In this document: positions 25,126 through 33,772 of the stretch, in pieces
Layout: every line of letters begins with the position of its first letter
Numbering within the stretch: the first letter of the stretch is position 1
DNA from: Oscillospiraceae bacterium
GTDB taxonomy: Bacteria > Bacillota > Clostridia > Oscillospirales > Acutalibacteraceae
Reading direction: 5' to 3'
DNA length: 49,551 nucleotides
NCBI GenBank assembly: GCA_009784445.1
Contig: WRBQ01000011.1
Span: forward strand, 1-49,551
The notes under the pieces: model-generated
Seen by the model: the letters and a program-made list of their open reading frames with translations, nothing else
What the model was told of the DNA's origin: nothing
Databases searched by the model: none
Translations under genes and position numbers: made by a program

Positions 25126-26695
25126 CTTCGTAGCCCGAGGCTGCGTCGTCGGCGATGTCTTGGCGCAGAACTGTTGCAAGTGCTGCGATTTCTTCAGCGT
25201 TATCTAGAGTGAACTCGATCGGGAATTCGCCGCCAAAGCGCAGGTTGATGGCCGTGATGTCGCCGGGGTTGGCCAATGCTTCGTAAGGCGTGAGGGCGTC
25301 TTCATCGGCCAGCAGTTCAGCAATGCCGCTGCTGAGCATGAAATCTACACTCAATGCATAGCGACGATACATGCGGTCGCCATTTTGCATCACATAGGTG
25401 ATGGTTAGCCACTGCCCGCCGTCTTCTTCAAATTGCCTGCCGCCGCCGGTGATGGCCTGCCAGTGGGTGTCGCGCATGTCGCTGCGTACATCACGGCGGT
25501 CACTGTTGTGGTCGCGGCGTTCGCTGCCGCTCATATCACGACGTTGGTCGCGGGTGAGGTCGCTGCGGGTGTCAATGGCATCCAAAATGATTTCGTGAAT
25601 CTCAACCGCCTCAGCAACTTCAACGCGCTTTTCATTCACATATGCATAGGCAATTCTCGCTTGATTGGGCACATACTGCACAAAGCCACGCATGCCAAAC
25701 ATCGTCACCAACAGCATGATGCCATACAACACGGCAATTACGCCAGCCAAGGGCATGATTTGCTTGACTTTGTTTTTGATGTTGAAATTCTTCTCAAAGA
25801 TGATTTGTAGCACGCAAAAGGCAATGGCAAAGCCCAACACAAAGCCGTAATAGAGGAACCAGCGCCCGGTGAATAGGTTAATCATGAGTCCGCCCATGGC
25901 AATCATGCCCACGATAGACAACAGGAAAATCATCACATTTTTGAACGTCGAGAACACAATGGTGTTTTCGGCTTTTTCTATCTTGCGGGCCGCGAAACAT
26001 GTGCTTGCGAGGCCCAGCAAAACAAGTGCAATGCCTAGATAGATGAGATAGTATATCGGCTGAGCAAGGCGGTTCCAGTTGAATTGCCAAGCCAGTGGGT
26101 TGAAATAACTCAACAGCGTCATGGGCTGCATGGGATTCACGGGAGCATAGCCGGTCACATAGAATTCGCCGATGAGCAGGCCAAGGCGGTGCAGCAGCAA
26201 CGGTGCCGCCGTGAGCAACCCCGCAATGAATGTTGTGACCACCCAGTTGCCGCTAAGACTTGCGCCGAACAAAAACAACGCGTACATGAACACCTGTGAC
26301 ACCAGCACGCGCAGAAAAAATGCACTGGTGGCAGCAAAGGTGCCATCAACCAGCAGCAACAAGCTGCTGAGTGCCAAGGGCACGGCAATGAGGACAAAGC
26401 CTGCTGCAGCGTTGGTCCAAAACAGCTGATTTTTGCTGCTGGTGAACGCATAGAACGCTTCGGTTGCGCGGGGTTTGAACAAGAACGAAAACAGCAAGAG
26501 GGTAATCACAAATGGCACCGCAACGGTGAGGGCAAGCATGTTGGTGTTGCGCATGGCAAATAGGTCCGCGATGGCAGGCGTCATGTGTTGCACCAGCACG
26601 GGAAGCGCCACAAACAGCGTGTATGCAAGAGCGGAAAACAACATAAACGGCCAAAACCGTTTGAGTTGCTCTTTCATTAAAGCAGAACTAATCAT
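25031..26695 (-). CDS. ABC transporter permease with an Arg/Asp-rich insert
   Basis: 554 aa partner of the GntR-ABC fusion. ATG at 26695 overlaps the end of that gene by 8 bp, with GGAGG in the preceding sequence. About ten to twelve hydrophobic helices occupy residues 15-335, arranged like ABC-2 type export permeases with a long last soluble domain. Residues about 375-409 are a low-complexity Arg/Asp/Ser segment (TRSDLTRDQRRDMSGSERRD, then DRRDVRSDMRD) followed by a globular C-terminal region facing outside. I do not recognise that domain. YtrA-type systems of this build respond to cell-wall antibiotics. It is the last gene of a five-gene operon and converges with the BspA-like gene. Confidence 0.75.
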   Translation of the reverse strand: MISSALMKEQLKRFWPFMLFSALAYTLFVALPVLVQHMTPAIADLFAMRNTNMLALTVAVPFVITLLLFSFLFKPRATEAFYAFTSSKNQLFWTNAAAGFVLIAVPLALSSLLLLVDGTFAATSAFFLRVLVSQVFMYALFLFGASLSGNWVVTTFIAGLLTAAPLLLHRLGLLIGEFYVTGYAPVNPMQPMTLLSYFNPLAWQFNWNRLAQPIYYLIYLGIALVLLGLASTCFAARKIEKAENTIVFSTFKNVMIFLLSIVGMIAMGGLMINLFTGRWFLYYGFVLGFAIAFCVLQIIFEKNFNIKNKVKQIMPLAGVIAVLYGIMLLVTMFGMRGFVQYVPNQARIAYAYVNEKRVEVAEAVEIHEIILDAIDTRSDLTRDQRRDMSGSERRDHNSDRRDVRSDMRDTHWQAITGGGRQFEEDGGQWLTITYVMQNGDRMYRRYALSVDFMLSSGIAELLADEDALTPYEALANPGDITAINLRFGGEFPIEFTLDNAEEIAALATVLRQDIADDAASGYEVIVRMDIAGYGAVNFVHAIGAHMGAMMEQMM

Positions 26696-27950
26696 CAATT
26701 TCGTCCTCCGTTTCAAAGATAAAGATTTCCTCTAAGGTCATGGGCAGATGGTCGTAAACAAGTGGAGCAAACTGCTGAATGTGCTTGGCGATTTCATCTT
26801 CTTTGCCGCGCACCACCAGCAGGTCGGTGCTGCCGAGTTCTTCCATGTGCAGCACGTCCAAGCTGTCATAGGGGAAGTTGTTGAGCAAAAAGTCCGGCGG
26901 GAAGGCAACTTGGATTTTGTGCACGTTGGTGCGCAGATCGCCCAAGTCGCGCTCAATCACCATGCGCCCAGCCTTAATAATGCCGATGGTGTCGCAAATG
27001 CCATCGAGTTCACGCATGTTGTGCGAAGTAAGCACCACGGTCATTTCGCGCTCAGCCACATCTTCGATGATATACTTCAGCGCCTGTTTGCGCACAATGG
27101 GGTCAAGCCCGTCGATGGTTTCGTCCAGCAGCAGCACGTCCGGCATGGCAGAAATAGCGAAAATGAACCCAGCCTGCTTTTGCATCCCACGTGAGAATGT
27201 GCACACGGTTTGTGTGTCGCTCAGCCCAAACAGTGCCATCATCTCCTGATATCTATCTTCATTCCAAGTTTTCTTGTGCTTGTCTTTAAAGAATCCATGG
27301 AACATCTTCATGGTGTAGTCGGGCAAGAAGTAAAGATCTTCTTGCATATAGCCAACGGTTTTCCCATGCGCGTTGTCATAGGCGGCAAGGCCGTCCACGC
27401 GAATGGTGCCTGCGTCGGGATAGTAAATGCCTGCAAGGTGTTTGAGCGTGGTTGTTTTGCCAGAGCCATTGGTGCCAACCAAGCCATAAATTGAGCCTTT
27501 TTTCACGTTCATCTTCAGCGCGTTGAGGGCTTGCACGCCATTGAAATTCTTGTTTACGTCTTCCAGCGTAATATACGCTTGCTCGCCCATGCCAATAAGC
27601 TTGCCGATGTCTTCGCGCAGCTCGCCACGAGCGATAAGCTCTTGAATGTCCGCATGCAGGCGGCCATACAGTGCCGACACATCATCTTTGCGTTCCATTT
27701 TTTCTTTGTTGGACTCATCGGTGGCAATAGCCCAGTCTTGCCCATCTTCGGTGTAGAAGTAACCTTGGTTTTCCAGTTCAAGATAGGCCTTTTGGATGGT
27801 ATGTGGGTTGACAATGAGGGTTTTTGCCATGGCGCGGGGTGCGGGCAAATCCTCGCCGGGATTCAGCGCGCCCTTTTCAATCAAGCGCTTGAAATTGTCA
27901 ACTATCTGGTCATAAACCGCCTTGCGGCTTTTTAGGTCGATTTGAAACAT
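26688..27950 (-). CDS. GntR (YtrA-type) regulator fused to ABC transporter ATPase
   Basis: 420 aa single chain with two functions. Residues about 1-75 are a GntR winged helix of the short YtrA subfamily (AVYDQIVDNFKRLIEKGAL, GEDLPAPRAMAKTLIVNPHT, KAYLELENQGYFY). A charged linker (80-125) leads to a full ABC ATPase: Walker A GTNGSGKT (159-166), Q-loop GYMQED, signature FSRGMQKQ, Walker B LLLDETIDGLD, H-loop LTSHNMRE. ATG at 27950 follows AGGAGG. Normally regulator and ATPase are separate neighbouring genes. The fusion could link transporter ATPase state directly to DNA binding. It is followed by its overlapping permease and preceded 22 bp upstream by the ABC exporter pair. Confidence 0.85.
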   Translation of the reverse strand: MFQIDLKSRKAVYDQIVDNFKRLIEKGALNPGEDLPAPRAMAKTLIVNPHTIQKAYLELENQGYFYTEDGQDWAIATDESNKEKMERKDDVSALYGRLHADIQELIARGELREDIGKLIGMGEQAYITLEDVNKNFNGVQALNALKMNVKKGSIYGLVGTNGSGKTTTLKHLAGIYYPDAGTIRVDGLAAYDNAHGKTVGYMQEDLYFLPDYTMKMFHGFFKDKHKKTWNEDRYQEMMALFGLSDTQTVCTFSRGMQKQAGFIFAISAMPDVLLLDETIDGLDPIVRKQALKYIIEDVAEREMTVVLTSHNMRELDGICDTIGIIKAGRMVIERDLGDLRTNVHKIQVAFPPDFLLNNFPYDSLDVLHMEELGSTDLLVVRGKEDEIAKHIQQFAPLVYDHLPMTLEEIFIFETEDEIDD

Positions 27951-27972
27951 GATGTTTTTTCCTCCTGATAAT

Positions 27973-29784
27973 TTAAGCCGCAAATTGGCTGTTGTAAATG
28001 TCGCTATACATGCCCCCGCTGTTGAGCAGTTCGTCATGGCTGCCGGTTTCCACGATATTGCCCTGGTCCATCACCAATATTATATCAGCGTTTTTGATGG
28101 TGCTCAAGCGGTGCGCGATGATGAAGCTCGTGCGGCCTTTCATCAGGTTATCCATGGCCTGCTGGATGTGCAGCTCGGTGCGGGTGTCTACGCTCGAAGT
28201 CGCTTCGTCCAGAAGCAAGAACGTGGGATTCGCAACAATGCAGCGCGCAATACACAACAGCTGCTTTTCGCCCTGCGACAAGCTTGCGTTTTCGTCGTTG
28301 AACACGGTGTTGTAGCCCTGCGGCAAGGTGCGAATGAAGTAGTCTGCACGTGCCATGCGCGCGGCTTTCACCACGTCGCTTTGCGAGGCACGGTGGCGGC
28401 CATAGGCGATGTTTTGGCTAATCGTGCCGTCAAATACCCAGCTGTCTTGCAGCACCATGCCAAACAGGCTGCGCAGGTATTCGCGATCCATGGTGTTGAT
28501 GTCCACGCCGTCGATTTTAATGGTGCCGCCGCTGATTTCATAAAAGCGCATCAGCAGGTTCACAAGTGTGGTCTTGCCCGCGCCGGTTGGCCCCACAATG
28601 GCGATTTTCTGCCCAGCTTTGGCCTCAAAGTTCACGCCGTCCATCAGCAGCTGCTTGGTGTAGCCAAACTGCACATTCTCAAAGGCGATGTCGCCCTTGG
28701 GTTGCTTGAGCGTGCGCGGCGCGGCCACGTTGGGCACATCTTCCTCTTCGTCAAGGATTTCAAACACGCGCTCGGCTGAGGCAATAGCGGACTGCAGGCT
28801 ATTGAGCACAAAGCTTGCTTCGGTCAGCGGCTCTTGCGACATTTGCACGTACTGGAAAAATGACATGATTTGCCCGATGGAGAAACGCCCTTGAATCACG
28901 AACATCGCGCCGAGGCCTGCGATGACGACATAGCCAAGTTGGTTGAACAGGCGGATGATAGGCATGATGGCAAACATGATGAACTGCGCTTTTTTGTCGT
29001 CTTCGTAAAGCTGGTCAATTGCTTCGTTGGTGCTTTTGGCCACTTTTTGTTCCAGCGTGAAGGCTTTAATCTCCACTTGGCCGCTGAAGCTTTCTTCAAT
29101 GCGGGTGTTGAAAATCCCCAGCGATTTTTGCCGCGCGGTGAAGAGTTCTTGGCTTTTGATACTCACAATCATGGTGATAACAAGTCCCATGAAAATCGCA
29201 CCGATGGCAATCGAAGTCAAAATCCAGTTGATGCGGAACATGAGAATAATCGCGCCAATAATGGTGATGCCTGAGGTAAACAGGCGCATGATCGCGTCTT
29301 TAATAATCTCGTTGAGGCGTTCGAGGTCGTTCGTCACACGGCTGAGAATTTCACCTTTTTTGTGCGTGTCATAGAAGCGCAACGGCACACGCGCAAGCTT
29401 TGCACTAACTTGTTCGCGCAGGCGCAGCGTGAGCTTTTGCCCCACCTCAGCCATGATATATTCTTGATAATAGGTGAAAATGGCTGACACCACATAGATG
29501 CCGCTCAGCAGCAAAACATACTCGCCCAGCGCGCCCATGTTGATGTTATCACCGATGATGCCCGCAAACACCACGTTGATGGCATCGGCGAAAATCTGTG
29601 GTGCCCAAAGGTTCAGCAGCACACCCGCAATGGCGAAGAAGAACGCAATTGCCAGCTGCCAGCTCTGTGGTTTCAACGCTTGCACTAAGCGCTTGAGCGT
29701 TTTGCCGCTGTTTTGCGCCTTATCGATGCTCATACCACTGCCGCCGCCGTCCTTGACATCATAAGTTTTGTTATCTTCATTCAT
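27973..29784 (-). CDS. Heterodimeric ABC exporter subunit (canonical ATPase site)
   Basis: 603 aa half-transporter: six N-terminal helices then an ATPase. Walker A GPTGAGKTTLVNLL, non-canonical signature LSQGEKQ, Walker B FLLLDEATSSVD with catalytic Glu, and IIAHRLST with the switch His. The N-terminal 25 residues are polar and Gly-rich (KDGGGSGMS). ATG at 29784 overlaps the preceding stop (ATGA), so the two exporter halves are translationally coupled. Its intact Glu/His and the partner's intact LSGGQ would make the one competent ATP site of a TM287/288- or LmrCD-like pump. Multidrug or peptide export is the usual role. Confidence 0.92.
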   Translation of the reverse strand: MNEDNKTYDVKDGGGSGMSIDKAQNSGKTLKRLVQALKPQSWQLAIAFFFAIAGVLLNLWAPQIFADAINVVFAGIIGDNINMGALGEYVLLLSGIYVVSAIFTYYQEYIMAEVGQKLTLRLREQVSAKLARVPLRFYDTHKKGEILSRVTNDLERLNEIIKDAIMRLFTSGITIIGAIILMFRINWILTSIAIGAIFMGLVITMIVSIKSQELFTARQKSLGIFNTRIEESFSGQVEIKAFTLEQKVAKSTNEAIDQLYEDDKKAQFIMFAIMPIIRLFNQLGYVVIAGLGAMFVIQGRFSIGQIMSFFQYVQMSQEPLTEASFVLNSLQSAIASAERVFEILDEEEDVPNVAAPRTLKQPKGDIAFENVQFGYTKQLLMDGVNFEAKAGQKIAIVGPTGAGKTTLVNLLMRFYEISGGTIKIDGVDINTMDREYLRSLFGMVLQDSWVFDGTISQNIAYGRHRASQSDVVKAARMARADYFIRTLPQGYNTVFNDENASLSQGEKQLLCIARCIVANPTFLLLDEATSSVDTRTELHIQQAMDNLMKGRTSFIIAHRLSTIKNADIILVMDQGNIVETGSHDELLNSGGMYSDIYNSQFAA

Positions 29785-31508
29785 GTGGCAAGTTCCTCCT
29801 CGCTTAGTTGTGAACGTGCGATTTCAACATAGACTTCGCAGGTTTGCATGAGCTCGTCATGCGTGCCCTTGCCCATGATTTTACCTTCGTCAAGCACGAT
29901 AATCTGGTCGGCATCGCGAATGGTGCTGATGCGTTGCGCTATATTAATTACAATGGACTGTTGCGTCACTTCTTTCAGTGCGCGGCGCAGCGCAGCATCA
30001 GTTTTGAAGTCCAATGCGGAAAAGCTGTCGTCGAAGACATACACATCCGGCTTTTTAATCAGCATGCGTGCAATCGACATACGTTGCCGCTGCCCGCCCG
30101 ACAAGTTCTTGCCGCCCTGCGACACAACAGCCTCGTAACCGCCCGGTTTTTCCATGATAAAATCATCACTTTGCGCGGTGATGGCGGCGCGTTTCATGTC
30201 TCGCAGCGTGGCGTTTGGGTTGCCGTGGCGCAGGTTATCCGCAATGGTGCCGCTGAACAGAAATGCCTTTTGCGGCACAAAGCCGACGCGGCGGCGAGTT
30301 TCCTCCTGCGGCAGATCTTTGATGTTGGTGCCATTGAGCAAAATCGCACCGCTGGTGGCGTCAATCAAGCGGGGAATGAGCCGCGCGACTGTGCTCTTAC
30401 CACTGCCCGTGCCGCCGATGATTGCCGTGGTTGTGCCTTCTTCGCAGCTGAAGTTCAAGTTCTTCAGCACGGCATTTTCGGCGTCTTGATAGCGAAACGT
30501 CACGTTCTTAAACTCAAGATTGAGTTTTGCGTTGGCTTTAATCTGCCCTTCACCGTCGCGGATTTCCGGCTTGTGGTTAAGCACTTCGTGAATACGCTCG
30601 GCGCAAACTTTGGCGCGGGGGATGTAAATCACCGCAAACACGGCCATGATGAGATACATGAGGATGTTCATTGAGTATTCGATGATGGCCATCACGTCGC
30701 CCAGCTGCATGTTGCCGGTGTTGATGCGCATGGAACCAAACCACACAATGGCAACAATCGCAAGCGACATTCCCAGCATAATCAGCGGCATCAATGAAGC
30801 AAACAAGCGATTAATGCGAATGTTAACTTTCGCGAAATCTTTGAAGGCGGTGTCCATGCGCTCGCTTTCGAGCTTGGTGCGATTGAATGCACGCACCACA
30901 CGAATGCCCGAAATATACTGCGCAACCACGCCGTTCATTTTGTCCAGCCCCAGCTGCACTTTGTTGAACAACGGAAAGACTTTGGGGGCTATCACCCCAA
31001 GCACAGCCAAAAACACAATGGAGCTGACGATGAGAATCAGCGCCATCGTCCAGTCGCGCATGAACGCCAGCACCATGCCAATGAGTATGACAAACGGCGC
31101 GGGAACAAGCATCTCGAATATCATGCTCAGCGTTGTTTGCAGCTGTTCAATATCGTTGGTCGAGCGAGTGATCAGCGATGATGTGCTGAATTTTTTGTGG
31201 TCCTGATATGAAAGCTCTTGCGTATGCGCAAATAGTCGCTTGCGCGTGTTTTTGGCAAAGCGTGTTGCGATTTCGGCCGAGAAGTAAGTTCCCAGCACGG
31301 AAAATAGCCCGGTAAGTATGGCCACGCCCAGCATCAACGCGCCGGTGCTGAGCACATAGTCCATGTCCTCGGCCATCACGCCATAGTTGATGATGTTGGC
31401 CGTGAGTGTGGGCAGCAGCAGCGTGCCCCCCATTTGCAGCGTAATGAATAGCATGAGCAAAAATATCTTGCTTTTGCCCAGCTGCGCTTGCTTGAATAAC
31501 TGAATCAC
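29781..31508 (-). CDS. Heterodimeric ABC exporter subunit (degenerate ATPase site)
   Basis: 575 aa half-transporter with six helices and an ATPase. Walker A GGTGSGKSTVARL and signature LSGGQRQRMSIARM are standard, but Walker B is VFDDSFSALD, with Asp in the catalytic Glu position, and the switch His is Gln (NIAQRIST). This degenerate set complements the 27973-29784 subunit exactly as in known asymmetric exporters. ATG at 31508 overlaps the TetR stop by 4 bp. Expression is probably controlled by that TetR protein. Confidence 0.92.
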   Translation of the reverse strand: MIQLFKQAQLGKSKIFLLMLFITLQMGGTLLLPTLTANIINYGVMAEDMDYVLSTGALMLGVAILTGLFSVLGTYFSAEIATRFAKNTRKRLFAHTQELSYQDHKKFSTSSLITRSTNDIEQLQTTLSMIFEMLVPAPFVILIGMVLAFMRDWTMALILIVSSIVFLAVLGVIAPKVFPLFNKVQLGLDKMNGVVAQYISGIRVVRAFNRTKLESERMDTAFKDFAKVNIRINRLFASLMPLIMLGMSLAIVAIVWFGSMRINTGNMQLGDVMAIIEYSMNILMYLIMAVFAVIYIPRAKVCAERIHEVLNHKPEIRDGEGQIKANAKLNLEFKNVTFRYQDAENAVLKNLNFSCEEGTTTAIIGGTGSGKSTVARLIPRLIDATSGAILLNGTNIKDLPQEETRRRVGFVPQKAFLFSGTIADNLRHGNPNATLRDMKRAAITAQSDDFIMEKPGGYEAVVSQGGKNLSGGQRQRMSIARMLIKKPDVYVFDDSFSALDFKTDAALRRALKEVTQQSIVINIAQRISTIRDADQIIVLDEGKIMGKGTHDELMQTCEVYVEIARSQLSEEELAT

Positions 31509-32137
31509 TTGTCCTTCGCCTCCTTTTTATAGAAACATGTTCTGAAAATCTCCAAATAGCCACGCAGGCTGTCGAGAAATTGCTCGTAATCATCATGCTG
31601 CTCGCCGTCTATCAAGCTATCCATGGTCAGCGCAATGATGTCAACGGCTTTCTCGGCATCAATGTCTTCGCGAAACAGGTTCAGCTCGCAAAGTGCGTAT
31701 AATTCGTTGTACGTAGCCTGTGCTTCTTGCGCCAACAACTCGGCCTCCATGGCGGGCGCGTCATCCATGTGAACATACACGCCGTTGGTGAAGTCATGCA
31801 GGTAGGGATGCTGACTAATCAGGTCTTTTTTCAGCAGTGCCGCCTGCCAAAACACCTCCAGAATGTCCGCGTTCCCCTCGTCGAGCATTTCGTAATAGCC
31901 GCTGTGTATCAAGTCGTTCGCATAGCGCGCCAAAAAAATATATAGCTGCTCTTTCGACCCAAAGTAGTGGTAGAGCAGGCCCTTCGAGATGCCCGCTTCT
32001 TTCACAATCGCGTCCGTCGAGGCCTTTTTGTAGCCATAGCGGAACTCTTTCATCGCTGCATTGATAATGCGGTTGCGCTTGCCTTCTTCCAGTTTCATGA
32101 ATTTTTCGAGATCGGCTTGTTTGACTGATTTACTCAT
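31505..32137 (-). CDS. TetR-family regulator of the ABC operon
   Basis: 210 aa. ATG at 32137 (MSKSVKQADLEKF) follows GGAAGGG; an in-frame ATG five codons earlier overlaps an operator. The N-terminal helix-turn-helix is RIINAAMKEFRYGYKKASTD with AIVKEAGISKGLLYHYFGSK, the TetR signature; the rest is an all-helical ligand-binding domain ending KKEAKDK. It is the first gene of a five-gene operon joined by overlaps, and two inverted repeats of TGACY/RGTCA type flank its promoter, so auto-repression with release by the exported drug is likely. Ligand unknown. Confidence 0.9.
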   Translation of the reverse strand: MSKSVKQADLEKFMKLEEGKRNRIINAAMKEFRYGYKKASTDAIVKEAGISKGLLYHYFGSKEQLYIFLARYANDLIHSGYYEMLDEGNADILEVFWQAALLKKDLISQHPYLHDFTNGVYVHMDDAPAMEAELLAQEAQATYNELYALCELNLFREDIDAEKAVDIIALTMDSLIDGEQHDDYEQFLDSLRGYLEIFRTCFYKKEAKDK

Positions 32138-32151
32138 AAAACGCCCTTCCA

Positions 32152-32168
32152 TTGACTAACTTGGTCAG
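32152..32168. promoter_or_regulatory. TetR operator 2 (downstream of -10)
   Basis: TTGACTAACTTGGTCAG, an imperfect inverted repeat (TTGACTAA against CTGACCAA on the other strand, 6 of 8). It overlaps the start of the transcript. Confidence 0.65.
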
Positions 32169-32179
32169 TTTATGCTATC

Positions 32180-32208
32180 ATTATATCATTGTTGACCGAA
32201 AAAGTCAA
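32180..32208 (-). promoter_or_regulatory. Promoter of the tetR-ABC operon
   Basis: Minus strand TTGACT (32208-32203), 17 bp, TATAAT (32185-32180). The -35 box lies in operator 1. Confidence 0.85.
32192..32208. promoter_or_regulatory. TetR operator 1 (over the -35 box)
   Basis: TTGACCGAAAAAGTCAA, inverted repeat of the same TTGAC half-sites as operator 2; centre-to-centre distance is 40 bp (close to four helical turns). Confidence 0.65.
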
Positions 32209-32348
32209 TGATTTTTTAAATATTTTTCGATTAGCCAAACAACGTCTCTCGGCAATAAAAAATCACGCACCCAAGAACGTGAGTGCACGATTTACGTGCG
32301 ACGCCTCGCCGCTGTCGAGCCCTAAATGTCAACTGTACAGATTTATGC

Positions 32349-32377
32349 TTGCATTTTTTCCACCGATGTGTTATAAT
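32349..32377 (+). promoter_or_regulatory. Promoter of tRNA-Arg
   Basis: TTGCAT (32349-32354), 17 bp, TATAAT (32372-32377); tRNA starts 9 nt after the -10 box. The 150 bp between it and the tetR promoter hold no gene. Confidence 0.75.
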
Positions 32378-32385
32378 GAGGTTGT

Positions 32386-32462
32386 GCGCCTGTGGCGAAG
32401 CTGGATATCGCAGCAGATTCCGATTCTGAAGGCCGGGGGTTCGAATCCCTCCAGGCGCGCCA
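32386..32462 (+). tRNA. tRNA-Arg(CCG)
   Basis: 77 nt with CCA encoded. Acceptor GCGCCTG/CAGGCGC, D-stem GCGA/TCGC, anticodon loop TTCCGAT (anticodon CCG), T-loop TTCGAAT. The top anticodon-stem pair is a G-A mismatch. Confidence 0.93.
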
Positions 32463-32469
32463 TAAATAG

Positions 32470-32507
32470 TATCCATAGGGGTCTTTGGACTTTTATGGAT
32501 ATTTTTT
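32470..32507 (+). terminator. Terminator of tRNA-Arg
   Basis: TATCCATA (32470-32477) and TATGGATA (32494-32501) followed by TTTTTT, 8 nt after the tRNA. Confidence 0.8.
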
Positions 32508-32615
32508 GCTTCTTTGAATAAAACGGCAAGGCAACAGCACACAAATTGCACGCGTTAAGACTTCGCACCATATGCTGATATTAGTTAATCATGTTACAAA
32601 AGGAGAATAAAAAAT

Positions 32616-33755
32616 ATGCCTTGTCATAATCATACGCATGGCCGATGCTGTTGCTGCAACCCTTGTTGTAAATGCTGTTGTTCGCCATGCAAATGCTTCC
32701 GTCCGCCATGTCCCCCGTGTCCACCTGCTCCACCAATGCTTGATGTTATCTGTACCCCGGGATATGAAGTTTTTCTTGAACAATCTATCAGCAAATCCGA
32801 GTTTGCTCGCATAGAAAATGTCTTTAACCGTAATGATGGACCTGAGCCATACCATTTCATTTCAGCGGAAGTAGTGTGGATACAACAAGCTATTTCTGAG
32901 CTCGAATTTCAGGTTCAAAGGAATATGCAGACACTGACAGGTTCTGTTCAAGTGTTTATCCATGTTGTTTATACGGATGGATTTCACCAAACACGCAGCA
33001 AATTCGTAACAATTTTTATGCCAATAGAATCTGCTGCTTTCTCAACACCCGAAGATATAGAATGCAAATATAATTGCTGCATGGAAGAAGCAAGCCTAGA
33101 AGACGTAGCGCTATTGGATAATCAATTAAGCTTTTCCTATACAATTTCCTGCAAACTGTTGATTACGGACGCGCAAGCAAAACGCTTGCCGGTGATTGAA
33201 CATGTTGAAAGAAACGCACAACAACACAACTTGCCCACAAAAAAAGCGGCTATCTGCCCCGTTAGTAAAGTATGCGAATTATCCCATGAGCTAAGTTCAT
33301 TTCAAGCAGGCATCATCCCTTTTTCCGCACAAGAAGCACAGGCGGTTGCCGTGGTTGGCATTGACGTGCTGCCCGGTTTCACCCTATTGGATGTCTCTTC
33401 GCAATGGTCAACCACCACATTATCCGTGGCTTTTCCGGTTAGTATTGAATTGGCCTTAATTGACGACACATTTTCCACGCAATCTTCTTATTTGTTTGCA
33501 GAGCTTACTGTTGAGGGGTTCCCCCCCTCAGAAGATATGCGCTTGTTTGTTGATTTGGATTTTATGCATCACGAGTGGTGGTGGCCGCACATTAGCGGTA
33601 ATGTCATCGTTGTTCCTTCGGGCACCATTCATGGTTCAATTAGCTTGGCCGGCGATGCTGCCACAAAAAAATTGGCTGCGTTTGTGGATTGCGGACCTGT
33701 GGAACCCTGTCAATGTGTGCAAGCGCCTCCAATTTCGTCAACCACTCAACTTTGA
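32616..33755 (+). CDS. Cys-rich-headed protein of unknown function, possible spore-surface protein
   Basis: 379 aa; ATG follows AAAAGGAG. The first 40 residues contain 14 Cys plus His and Pro: GRCCCCNPCCKCCCSPCKCF then PPCPPCPPAPP. No signal peptide. The rest is a soluble beta-rich protein with repeated units; the segment LTGSVQVFIHVVYTDGFHQT to SYTISCKLLITDAQ recalls the SPOCS/DUF3794 domains of clostridial spore proteins, but only weakly. A second half starting about residue 225 has a similar beta pattern. The Cys block could bind metal or cross-link into a spore or cell-surface layer. The glycosyltransferase 17 bp downstream may modify it. CATATGCT at 32568-32575 resembles a mother-cell sigma -10 element, which is only suggestive. 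Confidence 0.65.
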   Translation: MPCHNHTHGRCCCCNPCCKCCCSPCKCFRPPCPPCPPAPPMLDVICTPGYEVFLEQSISKSEFARIENVFNRNDGPEPYHFISAEVVWIQQAISELEFQVQRNMQTLTGSVQVFIHVVYTDGFHQTRSKFVTIFMPIESAAFSTPEDIECKYNCCMEEASLEDVALLDNQLSFSYTISCKLLITDAQAKRLPVIEHVERNAQQHNLPTKKAAICPVSKVCELSHELSSFQAGIIPFSAQEAQAVAVVGIDVLPGFTLLDVSSQWSTTTLSVAFPVSIELALIDDTFSTQSSYLFAELTVEGFPPSEDMRLFVDLDFMHHEWWWPHISGNVIVVPSGTIHGSISLAGDAATKKLAAFVDCGPVEPCQCVQAPPISSTTQL

Positions 33756-33772
33756 TAAAAGGAGCATGCAAT

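Noticed and set aside
29781-31508. Broken ATPase in the first exporter subunit
   Set aside because: The Asp and Gln replacements are the usual degenerate site of heterodimeric exporters and complement the partner.
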